Shown here: positions 45,527 to 53,718 of the stretch, piece after piece
Numbering within the stretch: the stretch's first letter is position 1
Layout: every line of letters starts with the position of its first letter
DNA from: an uncultured Eggerthellaceae bacterium
GTDB lineage: Bacteria > Actinomycetota > Coriobacteriia > Coriobacteriales > Eggerthellaceae
Assembly: GCA_947626195.1 (NCBI GenBank)
Contig: CANQRF010000001.1
Coordinates: 1-64,000 of the forward strand
Direction: 5' to 3'
Length of the DNA stretch: 64,000 nucleotides
Made by a program: the position numbers and the translations under genes
Notes under the pieces: generated by a model
Told to the model about the DNA's origin: nothing
Databases searched by the model: none
The model's input: the letters and a program-made list of their open reading frames with translations, nothing else

Positions 45527-46444
45527 ATGCTGAGGATCGACTTCCACTCTCATCTAGGTGACATATTTAAGGACGCCCACAACGTCATCTATAAACAGAA
45601 TCTTGTTGCGCGCGAAATGCCAGATGCGTTCACGATTAGAGAGGAAAGGGGATTTAAGGGGCCTTTTATCACTGAGGACACCGATCAGGCACTCCGTGAG
45701 TTCATTGACATCAACCATGAGAGGAGTCGCGTGAACTCAATGGAGAACATGCTTCGGTGCATGGATGAGGCTTGCGTTCAATATGCAAATATCCTGCCTA
45801 TCATGCCTGCGCTTTCATTTGAGGATTACGAGGTGGCTCATATGGTGGAGCCAAGGTTCTTACCGTGGACCTTTCCCGATTTTCGGCTCGGCAAAGATGT
45901 GGGGAAAAAGCTTTTGGAGGATAGTGAGCGCGGAGCCTATGGTTTGAAGCTCCATCCCGTCCTCATGATGAGATCGCTTGACGACCCGCTTGTAGAGATA
46001 AGCCTTGAGGCTTGGGCGCAGACGGGCAAGCCGATGACTTCCCATTGCGGAGCCGGCATGTATTACTATCCGGAGATCAACGACGAATACTGCACACCTG
46101 AGTTCGGAGATTTGAAGTACTTTGCCGAATGCGCGCGCCGTTATCCCGAGATAAACATGGTAGCAGCACATTGCGGAGGAACCGCCGCGGGCAATATTGA
46201 GCGTCTTGCACAGCTTTGCGAAGGCATGGACAACGTATACGTTGATACGTCCTTCCGCTCCCATGAGGATATCGAACTTATGATCTCGCTGTTTGGCCGC
46301 GAACGTGTAATGTTTGGGACAGACTATCCGTTTGGCAGCTATAAACGCCAAGTCGAACAGGTCGAGATTGCGGTTAATGGGGATCAAGAACTTCGAGATC
46401 TGGTTTTCTGGAGAAATGCCAACAGACTGTTGCATGTCGTGTAG
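45527..46444 (+). CDS. Amidohydrolase_2-family metal-dependent hydrolase or decarboxylase
   Basis: A 305-residue TIM-barrel protein. Metal ligands are suggested by DFHSHLGD at the N-terminus, YGLKLHPVL near residue 145, SHCGAGM near 175, VAAHCGG near 210 and the Asp in MFGTDYPFGS near 268. The family includes aromatic acid decarboxylases (ACMSD, gamma-resorcylate decarboxylase) and lactone hydrolases. HPVL and GTDYPF fit either. AAGGAG and AGGTG precede the ATG at 45527; an ATG at 45519 leads to an immediate stop. It is divergent from lysR, and the MFS gene lies downstream of lysR. Together they suggest uptake and conversion of a small carboxylate or aromatic compound. Exact reaction unknown. 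Confidence 0.85.
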   Translation: MLRIDFHSHLGDIFKDAHNVIYKQNLVAREMPDAFTIREERGFKGPFITEDTDQALREFIDINHERSRVNSMENMLRCMDEACVQYANILPIMPALSFEDYEVAHMVEPRFLPWTFPDFRLGKDVGKKLLEDSERGAYGLKLHPVLMMRSLDDPLVEISLEAWAQTGKPMTSHCGAGMYYYPEINDEYCTPEFGDLKYFAECARRYPEINMVAAHCGGTAAGNIERLAQLCEGMDNVYVDTSFRSHEDIELMISLFGRERVMFGTDYPFGSYKRQVEQVEIAVNGDQELRDLVFWRNANRLLHVV

Positions 46445-46552
46445 AGTGCGTGAAACACGTCTCTCGCTTTTGGCAGTCTACCGAATTTTGAGAGATAACG
46501 AGCAAAATTTGCGAGATAGGAATCGTAAAATTCCACGTCAAAGCAGTATTTT

Positions 46553-46586
46553 AGGGGGACAATAGGATTACTCCCACTGTCCCCCT
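46553..46586. repeat. REP-like hairpin with GGGGGACA arms
   Basis: AGGGGGACA (46553-46561) pairs with TGTCCCCCT (46578-46586) around a 16-base loop. It lies between convergent genes. GGGGACA-type palindromes are found at the ends of IS200/IS605-like and REP elements; no transposase is here. It may also act as a terminator. Confidence 0.5.
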
Positions 46587-46630
46587 ACATCGAAGCCGAT
46601 ATGGTTGCGGACTCTGCCTATAAAACTTCG

Positions 46631-48493
46631 TTACTTCCCAATGGGCTCGGAGAGCGAATAGGGCTGCAATCTTACGGCGATGGTGGCCGCCTCGGCGCGT
46701 GTCGTCGTGGCCTGCGGCGCGAGGACATATCCGCTGGCAGTCGACTTGCCGGTCACGACGCCGTTCGCCACGCACCATGCCACCGCATCGCGCGCCCAGC
46801 CGCTCACGCTTCCCCCGTCGGGGAACTTCGCGAGCTCGGCTTCGGCATCGGAGGGAGTAAGCGGTGTGAAGTCGTCGCCCTCAAGCAGCCGAGCGTAGCG
46901 GTAGGCCATCGTCATCACCTGCTCGCGGGTGGCGTCGTCCTCCGGCGCGAAATATGCCCCCGAGGCCGTAGTGTGGCCGGTGATCACATCGTTTGCCGCC
47001 GCCCACTCCACGGGCTCGTAGTAGGAGGCGCCCTCCGGCACGTCCGGAAACGTCGGCGCAGCGCCCCCGAGCTCGGCGCCCACGCTATAGTCGTCCTCCG
47101 TCCATCCGCTCATGTTGAAGAGGATGGTCGCGATCTGGGCGCGCGTCACGTTGTCGGCAGGCCCGAAGTAAAGGTCGCCCGGGGCGTATCCGTGGACGAA
47201 GCCGAGGCGCGTCGCGTCGGCCACCGATTGGCGGTACCACGCGTCGGCGGGCACGTCGAGGTAGCCGTACTCGCCGGGATAGGCGACGACATCGGTGATG
47301 GCCAGCTCGTAGTCGTAGTCGGGCACATCGAAGTAGAACTCTGACTGATCTCGGTATATCCCGGCATCGGTGATCCTGGTTTCGCTGTTCCAATCGGGCC
47401 AATCGCCGATGGAGGCCTCTGTCGAGATGTATTTCTCGCGAGTGGTATATGAGACCATACAGGATCGTTCGCCCTCGGGCAAAAGCCAGCAAGCATAGTT
47501 GGGCTGTGACGGATCGTCTGCGTAAAGGCCGTTCACCGGCAACCAGCTGCGCATGGCGGAAAGCCATATATAGATGACCACATTTCCAGCGGCAATGTTT
47601 TCTTCATAAGCGCTGATGCGCCCGACCTGCATTTCTTTGCTCGCAGCGTATTGGGGCGAAGTGACCTCGAACGGCGCATAGATCATGGGGTCGTACAGAT
47701 AGTTTTCGATGTTCTGGTAGGTGGGAACCAAGCTCGACGGATAGTATGATCCGGGATAGACGAATAGTTCGACAAGCATCGCATCGGGCTCATCGCCCGT
47801 TGCGCCCGCCGCATTGGGAAGGGGAATCGAATCGGTGGTTTCTTCAGTCATTAGCGTCCAATTGCTCCAAAGCGAATCGATCTCATCATCGGATGCACCG
47901 AGATATTGGCTCAGCGTTGCCGGGCAATAGAAGACATTCAATCCGGCCTTATACGAATTCCTTGTGAGATCGAACCGAATGCCATCGTAGGTACTACCAG
48001 GCTCAGGAGGCGCGCTTGGGGCGACGAAATAGGTGCCGATCTCCGTATAGATCATATAGCACCACGCGGTCTCCGAGCTGAGAATGTTCTGGTTGCCCAC
48101 CCAGAAGATGTTTTGCCTCTCTTCGAGAATTGCCCCATCGGTTCCCGTCAAGCCGAAAAGCTCGTTGTAGGCCGCTCCGGTTGCCGCATAGCCGATCTGG
48201 GAGATGGCGAGGTCCTGCCGAAGCGCGTCGAACGTCTCATTCAGAGACGTCGTGCCGATCTCGTCGCCCTTGGCAAGCTCATCTTGCGGCAGAAGGTCGA
48301 GCGGGTCGAAGTCTTGCGAATGCACCGTCACCGGCTAGTAATAGCCCTCGACGGCGGAGTCTGCCCACGCGTGCGCGGGGGCAAGCGCAACTGTCAGAGC
48401 GGCACCTGCGAGCACCGTGAGGCAGGCGACGAGAAGCGCTTTCAGTTTTCCCGAGGTGTTGGTTACGGGTTGGAATACATGAGAATTTGCCAT
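46631..48493 (-). pseudogene. SLH surface protein gene interrupted by an in-frame amber codon
   Basis: Two frames line up in phase. The first starts at the ATG 48493 (AAGGAAGGAG upstream), gives a signal peptide (LKALLVACLTVLAGAALTVA, cleavage near AWA-DSAVE) and ends after 52 codons at TAG (48335-48337). The second continues from the next codon (PVTVHSQDFDPLDLLPQDE) for another 567 codons. The later part has three SLH repeats (YRQSVADATRLGFVHGYAPG, YEPVEWAAANDVITGHTT, AVAWCVANGVVTGKSTASG). The middle is not recognised. A GTG right after the TAG is a poor start, as the signal peptide would be lost. Either a single-base nonsense mutation, readthrough, or a sequencing error. Confidence 0.8.
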
Positions 48494-48659
48494 TGATTTC
48501 TCCTTCCTTCGCCCATGTTTGGATACATGGCTCAAGCTCGCTCCCCATTATACGCGCTTCGAAGCCGCACGCGTGGGGAGCGGCGGTGTAGGCTGAAACG
48601 GGATAAGGTAGTGCATTCTGATGAGACAACAGTAATAAGATGACTGATGAGCCGAATGA

Positions 48660-48733
48660 CACTGACGAAAAAATTGAAATAATAGCCATCGACTGTCATT
48701 ATTTCAATTTTTTAGAAGCAAGAGACGTCAGTG
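48660..48733. repeat. Nested AT-rich inverted repeat
   Basis: AAAAAATTGAAATAAT (48668-48683) and ATTATTTCAATTTTTT (48698-48713) pair perfectly over 16 bp around a 14-base loop. CACTGACG (48660-48667) and CGTCAGTG (48726-48733) form an outer pair. It lies within the 414-base gap 48494-48907, upstream of the broken SLH gene. It could be a bidirectional terminator or a small mobile-element remnant. Nothing else is seen in the gap apart from the terminator at 48836-48867. Confidence 0.7.
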
Positions 48734-48835
48734 AATTTCATCTGCAAAAAGCATAAATACGCTTGCGATCGAGGAGGGAGGGTTTCTGAGCGATTATTTC
48801 TCGAAGAAGCTCGCCCCTCTCACGCCACCACCTAA

Positions 48836-48867
48836 AAGAGCCGCCGACTAAACAGCCGACGGCTCTT
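48836..48867 (-). terminator. Terminator of the flavoprotein gene
   Basis: AAGAGCCG (48836-48843) pairs with CGGCTCTT (48860-48867), with two further G-C pairs inside past one mismatch. On the minus strand TTTTAGG follows. It lies 40 bases past the stop codon. Confidence 0.72.
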
Positions 48868-48907
48868 CACCGAGGATATAAACTTTCTCTGTGGGTGGAG
48901 CTTTCTC

Positions 48908-50623
48908 TTACAAGCCGAGTGCAGCCTCTCCGCCTTGGGCGCTGTCTCCGCCCATCGGGCCTTGGGCCTCATTCGGATCCTGCGAACGTTCGTTGCCCAT
49001 CCAGTCGGCCGCCACCTTCACGCCGAGGATGTTCTCGAGCGCATGGCGTGCCGCACGGCTGCCGGCCCACATGCCGACGGTCTGGCAGGTGCCGCCACCG
49101 TAGACCTCGCCATCCCAGCCGCTCGTGCAAACGCCGGCTGCATACAGGCCGTTGACGACCTTGCCGCGCGCATCGGTGACCTGCGCGTCGCGGTTGATGC
49201 GGATGCCGCCCGAGGTGTTCAACATGCCGGAGCAGATCTGGAAGGCGTAGAACGGGCCTTCCTCGATCGGCCACAGATACTCGGCTGCCTTGCCGTATTC
49301 GGCGTCGGTGCCGCTCGCCGCATAGCTGTTGTAATTCGCGATCTCCTCAACGAAGTCCTCGACGACAAACGTGTCGACGTTCGCCGCAATGGCGTTGCCA
49401 AGCTCTTCGAGCGTGTCGGCCTTGTAGATGTAGTCCACGCCGTCGTACTGCTCGAGCTCGCTCTGCAGATCGATCGGGTTTCCGACGCAGGCGTCGGCGA
49501 ATCCGGAGTAATGGCGGCTGCATTCGCCGGCCTCGTAGTCGGCGATGTTCTTGGAATCCATGATCGAGAACACATAGCCCTGGCTCTCGATGAGCTTGCC
49601 GCTCTGGGAGGTGCCGAGAGCGCCGCCGTCGGACTCGTCGCAGAAGCGGATGCCATATTCGTTCACGAAGCAGTCGCTGTACTGCATGGCGGCCGCAACG
49701 CCGAGCGGCGAGCTGTAGGCGAGCGACTCGGTGCCGTTGCCGACGTTGTTGAACAGCGAATCGACCGTCAGATGGTTAGCGCGGCCATGCGCCGTCTGCT
49801 CGACCATCAGGTGGCCGTCGCCGTCCTGGCCTTCGCCCCAGCCGATGATCTTTTCCATATCCTGGCTCGAATATTGGGCGAGGAGCTCCTTGTTCGTGCT
49901 CATGCCGCCCGTGGCGAGGATGACGACCGGCGCGTTGATGTGGATGACGTCGCTGCCGTTCACATACTGCACGCCCGTCACGTTGTACTCGTCCTCAAGC
50001 AGCAGGGCGGTCGCACGCGAATCGGTGCGTATGTCGACGCCCTCCTCCTCAGCGATCGGGGTCAGCGTCTTGATGCAAGATGAGCCATTGCCGCCGTCGT
50101 AGAACACCACGCCCGCGCGATACCAACCGACGCCGTGCTTCGCGAACAGCCAGTCGGCGTTGTCGCCCGCCTCGAGCAAGCGCTCGGTGTGGAGGATGGA
50201 GTTCGCGATGTAGTTGGTATTTCTCGCCGCATTCAGGCCCTGCAGACGCGCGGTCGCCTCGTCGGCGTTGCTCGCGGGGCCGTTGCACTCGGCATAGTTG
50301 GTGGAGCCGCCAAGGTTGGAGTTCTTCTCCAGCATGACGACGGTGGCGTCGGGCGCCTGCTCCTTCGCGATCATCGCTGCCATGAAGCCACCGATGCCAG
50401 AACCCACCACAACGACGTCGGCGTCTTCGGTGCTCGTGGGCTCAACCACAACGCCGATTCCGTCGGCATTGCCAGCGACTTCCGTCGCAGCCGTGTTCGT
50501 GGATGACGTGGTGCTCGAGCTTGACGAGCTCTGCCCGCACGCGGCAAGCGTAGCGCCCATCGCCGCGGTCGCACCGACAAGCCCTGCGCCCATCAAGAAG
50601 CTTCTTCTGCTCAATTCAGCCAT
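48908..50623 (-). CDS. Tat-exported flavin reductase (fumarate reductase/flavocytochrome c type)
   Basis: The 571-residue protein begins with a twin-arginine signal SRRSFLMGAGLVGATAAMG that ends in a lipobox-like LAAC (Cys29), so it may be a Tat-exported lipoprotein. A Ser/Thr-rich linker leads to the FAD-binding VVVVGSGIGGFMAAMIAKE and the second FAD motif in GLYAAGVCTSGWDGEVYGGG near the C-terminus. The central domain resembles fumarate reductase and related 3-oxosteroid/aromatic reductases. No haem-binding CxxCH is visible, so electrons must come from another protein. AAGGAGGG precedes the ATG. The 12-TM LuxR gene is just upstream on the same strand; such pairs in Eggerthellaceae respond to and reduce specific dietary or host compounds. 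The substrate is unknown. Confidence 0.9.
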   Translation of the reverse strand: MAELSRRSFLMGAGLVGATAAMGATLAACGQSSSSSSTTSSTNTAATEVAGNADGIGVVVEPTSTEDADVVVVGSGIGGFMAAMIAKEQAPDATVVMLEKNSNLGGSTNYAECNGPASNADEATARLQGLNAARNTNYIANSILHTERLLEAGDNADWLFAKHGVGWYRAGVVFYDGGNGSSCIKTLTPIAEEEGVDIRTDSRATALLLEDEYNVTGVQYVNGSDVIHINAPVVILATGGMSTNKELLAQYSSQDMEKIIGWGEGQDGDGHLMVEQTAHGRANHLTVDSLFNNVGNGTESLAYSSPLGVAAAMQYSDCFVNEYGIRFCDESDGGALGTSQSGKLIESQGYVFSIMDSKNIADYEAGECSRHYSGFADACVGNPIDLQSELEQYDGVDYIYKADTLEELGNAIAANVDTFVVEDFVEEIANYNSYAASGTDAEYGKAAEYLWPIEEGPFYAFQICSGMLNTSGGIRINRDAQVTDARGKVVNGLYAAGVCTSGWDGEVYGGGTCQTVGMWAGSRAARHALENILGVKVAADWMGNERSQDPNEAQGPMGGDSAQGGEAALGL

Positions 50624-50743
50624 GTGAAATACCCTCCTTCAAGAAGTTGAAACTGATAGAGGGCATCCTAGGAATCGACAGCGAGCGGCACTATCCCCGC
50701 GCTGCGGTAATTTCGGTTTGACGCGTGTCACCGGATTAGGTGA

Positions 50744-52294
50744 TTAGGAACGAATCCCCTGTTCAACAAGGGTGTTCTCGAACGGTTCCAAACCCTCTGT
50801 CCTTTCGACGAGCTCTAAGAGCTCATCTTTGGAATGCACGCCCGTCTTCTCGTAGATGCGCTTCGCATGGGTGCGCACAGTGTCGCCAGAAATATAGAGG
50901 CGCTTCGCAACATAGGAAGCGCCATATCCTCGGACAAGGAGTTGCAAGATCTCGGCCTCGCGCGGCGAGAGCCCGTACGCTTCCGTTATCTGCTCGCATG
51001 CTTTGAGGCGTCGGTCCACGCCGCCGGCCCCCTCCAGCTCCTCGATTTCGGAGGCGTTCCGATCGACCTGACGCTGGAGATCGGTGAGCTCTCCTGAGGT
51101 TCTCATCGTAAACACCATGAATACCGCCAAATACGCCGCCATCACACAGAGGGACACCACCTGCGCAATATCGGTGAGGAAATGAAACACGAGCATCCCT
51201 ATGCCGAACGCGAGGAGGCAGCCGATGAGGCTCAACGCCATGCATCGCAGCGTTCTCGTTTCGTTATTGCGAAAGACGCAGAGCGGCAAAGCAAGCCCGA
51301 CGATGAAGAAGAGCGCAACCCCGCTGTAAGCCAAGGCCGAGGTGAGCGGATTCGCCTCAAGGTCGATAACGGGCGAGACGAAGGGCGTTACCAGTACGAT
51401 CGCCGCGGCGATGGGCAGCGCGAAATAGCTGAATGACATCACCGTACGCCCAGGGTCGGTGGATTTTCTCAAGACGAGCCACGCAATGACGAAGATAACG
51501 CCATAGGCGAGCGGTTTCGCGGGAATGCTTCCGACAACGCCCGCCCTATCGGGGAAAAACGTCAGCCCGAGCGTGAAGAAATTGAAGAACAGACCGATGA
51601 GGGCCGCGGTCAGGGGCTTCTTAAGGTTTCGTCCAACCGCTTCGCGAATGACGCGCGACTGGACGTCATTTTCATCCGCCTGCAAGCTGCCATCCCGAGA
51701 ACCCGGGCTCTCACTCGCGCGACTATCGCCAAACGAGAGGGCAAAGGGAAACAAGAGCCCGCTCGCCAGCATGCACACAACAAGCACGACGTTTAAGACG
51801 AGAAAGCCACCCACCTGCTCCAACACATACCAGACAATTGATGTGGTAAAGAAAGTGAGGCTCATTGTCACGAGAATCGTGGATGCGGGAAACGCCGCAA
51901 ACGATGAGAGCCATTGGCAGAGCGCCACGGCGATGCCGAAACCTGCCAAAAGGCCCGACGCAATGGCACACGCAAGCCCTATCGACGTTGCCGTTTCGGG
52001 AGCGATGGCAAAGAAAAGAACCCCTGGGATCACAAGCCCCACGACACCCGCAACGGTCGCAAGGACCATCCAGACCAATCGTGAGCGGGGCGCCGTCGAC
52101 GGCTTTACCGCCAAGCAAATGCAGGTTGCGGCAAACCCGCAAAGCAATGAGATGAGGAAGGGAGAAAGCAGCCCATGTTCGCGAACAGCGCCCATGTATT
52201 GATTGTCGACACGGCAGAGAAATGCGACGACAGTCAAAACAAATGATGCCGCCAATCCGCGCAGAGCGATCAAAGATGTCTCTCGTCTTACCAT
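50744..52294 (-). CDS. 12-TM LuxR-family transcriptional regulator
   Basis: The 516-residue protein has about 12 membrane helices (SLIALRGLAASFVLTVVAFL through VMAAYLAVFMVFTMRT), then a short coiled segment (DLQRQVDRNASEIEELEG) and a C-terminal LuxR helix-turn-helix: YGLSPREAEILQLLVRGYGA, then YVAKRLYISGDTVRTHAKRI. This architecture is abundant in Eggerthellaceae, where members control nearby reductase genes. The membrane part may sense a substrate directly. AGGAGAGGG stands 4 bases before the ATG. It is followed by the Tat flavoprotein gene after 120 bases; an inverted repeat TCACC-N6-GGTGA (50728-50743) is in that gap. Confidence 0.9.
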   Translation of the reverse strand: MVRRETSLIALRGLAASFVLTVVAFLCRVDNQYMGAVREHGLLSPFLISLLCGFAATCICLAVKPSTAPRSRLVWMVLATVAGVVGLVIPGVLFFAIAPETATSIGLACAIASGLLAGFGIAVALCQWLSSFAAFPASTILVTMSLTFFTTSIVWYVLEQVGGFLVLNVVLVVCMLASGLLFPFALSFGDSRASESPGSRDGSLQADENDVQSRVIREAVGRNLKKPLTAALIGLFFNFFTLGLTFFPDRAGVVGSIPAKPLAYGVIFVIAWLVLRKSTDPGRTVMSFSYFALPIAAAIVLVTPFVSPVIDLEANPLTSALAYSGVALFFIVGLALPLCVFRNNETRTLRCMALSLIGCLLAFGIGMLVFHFLTDIAQVVSLCVMAAYLAVFMVFTMRTSGELTDLQRQVDRNASEIEELEGAGGVDRRLKACEQITEAYGLSPREAEILQLLVRGYGASYVAKRLYISGDTVRTHAKRIYEKTGVHSKDELLELVERTEGLEPFENTLVEQGIRS

Positions 52295-52437
52295 GAAGCC
52301 CTCTCCTGAGGGGAATTATACCGTAGCCTCAATCGGGACGAAGCGAGCTTCACGCCAACGCAAGCAGAACGGGATGAGAACGCAGCGCGCTGAGAACGCT
52401 GGGCCCCAAAATGCGGCATACCGGACGACTCGAACCC

Positions 52438-53718
52438 TTAGAATGCGGCGCCTTCGCCCTCGGCGAAGCGGAGCTCTTCTGGCAGGAGGGAAACGATGTC
52501 GCGGTTGGTGTTGCGCGGTGGTTCCTCGCGGGGGACCTCTTCGCTTGAGGCCGCCTCACCTACATAGGCGTAAAGGCTCCCGTCATTTTCGTAGGCAACC
52601 TTGCCCTCGCCCGTCACCACGCTCCCAACCTGCCAATACGTCTCTCCCATCGCATCAAGCGCCGCCATGACCTCAGCGGCACGCGCGGCATCAACAAGCA
52701 AGATCATCCCAAGGCCCATGTTGAAGGTCGTGAGCGCGTCGGCCTCTTCGAGCCCCGCCACGTCGCACACCCACTTCACGATGGGCGGAACGGGCCAGAC
52801 ACCAAGCTCCACCTTCGCATCGAGCGTCTTCGGCAAGGCGCGGTTGAGGTTTTCGGTGATGCCGCCGCCCGTGATGTGCGCGAGCGCATGCACCGCGCCC
52901 GGAAGCTCACGCAAAAGCCCAAGCACCGGCTTCACATAGATGCGCGTCGGCTCGAGGAGGGCATCCTCCAAGCAGCGCCCACCGAGCTCTTCGCGGATGA
53001 AGCGCAGCTCATAGTGCGTTTTGCCCTCAACGGCCACCTTGCGCGCAAGCGAATAGCCGTTGGAGTGCAGCCCCGTGGAGGCAAGCCCAATGAGCACATC
53101 GCCCTCACGCACCAAATCGGGCCCGATCATCTTCGGCCGGTCGACCAGTCCCACGCAAAAGCCCGAGAGATCGTAATCATCCGCCGCCATCACGCCGGGA
53201 TGCTCGGCCATCTCGCCGCCGATGAGGGCGCATCCCGCCTGCTCGCACCCGTCGGCAATGCCGCTCACGATTTCGCCCACAGCCTCTGCCTTGAGCTTCC
53301 CCACGGCGATGTAGTCGAGGAAGAACAGCGGCTCGGCACCACACGCGAGGATGTCGTTCGCGCACATCGCCACGAGGTCGATGCCCACCGTGTTATGGCG
53401 GTTCGCGATCTGCGCCACCTTGAGCTTCGTGCCCACGCCATCGGTCCCGCTCACAAGAAGCGGATCTTCCATATCCTTTGCCGCAGCCAGCGAAAAGAGC
53501 CCGCCGAAGCCGCCGATGTCCCCCACGACCTCGGGCCGATAGGTGCGATGGACGGCTTCCTTGATGGCGTCGACCGCGCGCGCTCCCTCATCAATATCGA
53601 CGCCGGCCTGCGCATAGGTGATCTTCTCCTTTGAAGGTTTGCCTTGGGCAAGGTCGGCCCTTTTCGGCTCGCCTGCTATCTTGCGCGCCGGCCCGTTCAC
53701 CATAATCCGTTCAGTCAT
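52438..53718 (-). CDS. purM: Phosphoribosylformylglycinamidine cyclo-ligase (AIR synthetase)
   Basis: PurM converts FGAM to AIR in purine synthesis, using ATP. The 426-residue protein has the PurM signatures TYAQAGVDIDEGARAVDAIK, VSGTDGVGTKLKVAQ, VGIDLVAMCANDILACGAEP and GGEMAEHPGVM, and LASTGLHSNGYSLAR. An N-terminal tail of 35 residues and a C-terminal extension after YENDGSLYAYVGEA are longer than in E. coli. The frame is open to 53844, but the ATG at 53718 has GGAAGG upstream and overlaps the purF stop by 8 bases, which fits coupling. It is last in srtB-purF-purM. Confidence 0.96.
   Translation of the reverse strand: MTERIMVNGPARKIAGEPKRADLAQGKPSKEKITYAQAGVDIDEGARAVDAIKEAVHRTYRPEVVGDIGGFGGLFSLAAAKDMEDPLLVSGTDGVGTKLKVAQIANRHNTVGIDLVAMCANDILACGAEPLFFLDYIAVGKLKAEAVGEIVSGIADGCEQAGCALIGGEMAEHPGVMAADDYDLSGFCVGLVDRPKMIGPDLVREGDVLIGLASTGLHSNGYSLARKVAVEGKTHYELRFIREELGGRCLEDALLEPTRIYVKPVLGLLRELPGAVHALAHITGGGITENLNRALPKTLDAKVELGVWPVPPIVKWVCDVAGLEEADALTTFNMGLGMILLVDAARAAEVMAALDAMGETYWQVGSVVTGEGKVAYENDGSLYAYVGEAASSEEVPREEPPRNTNRDIVSLLPEELRFAEGEGAAF

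Noticed and set aside
48329-48331. GTG as start of the SLH protein at 46631
   Set aside because: It has no good ribosome binding site and would remove the signal peptide encoded in frame just upstream of the amber codon.
50728-50743. TCACC-N6-GGTGA as a terminator of the LuxR gene
   Set aside because: It overlaps the end of the gene by position and has no T run; it may be a binding site, but there is no firm support.
52395-52445. GGTTCGAGTC on the minus strand resembling a tRNA T-loop
   Set aside because: The flanking bases do not form a T-stem or acceptor stem, and no D or anticodon arm is present.
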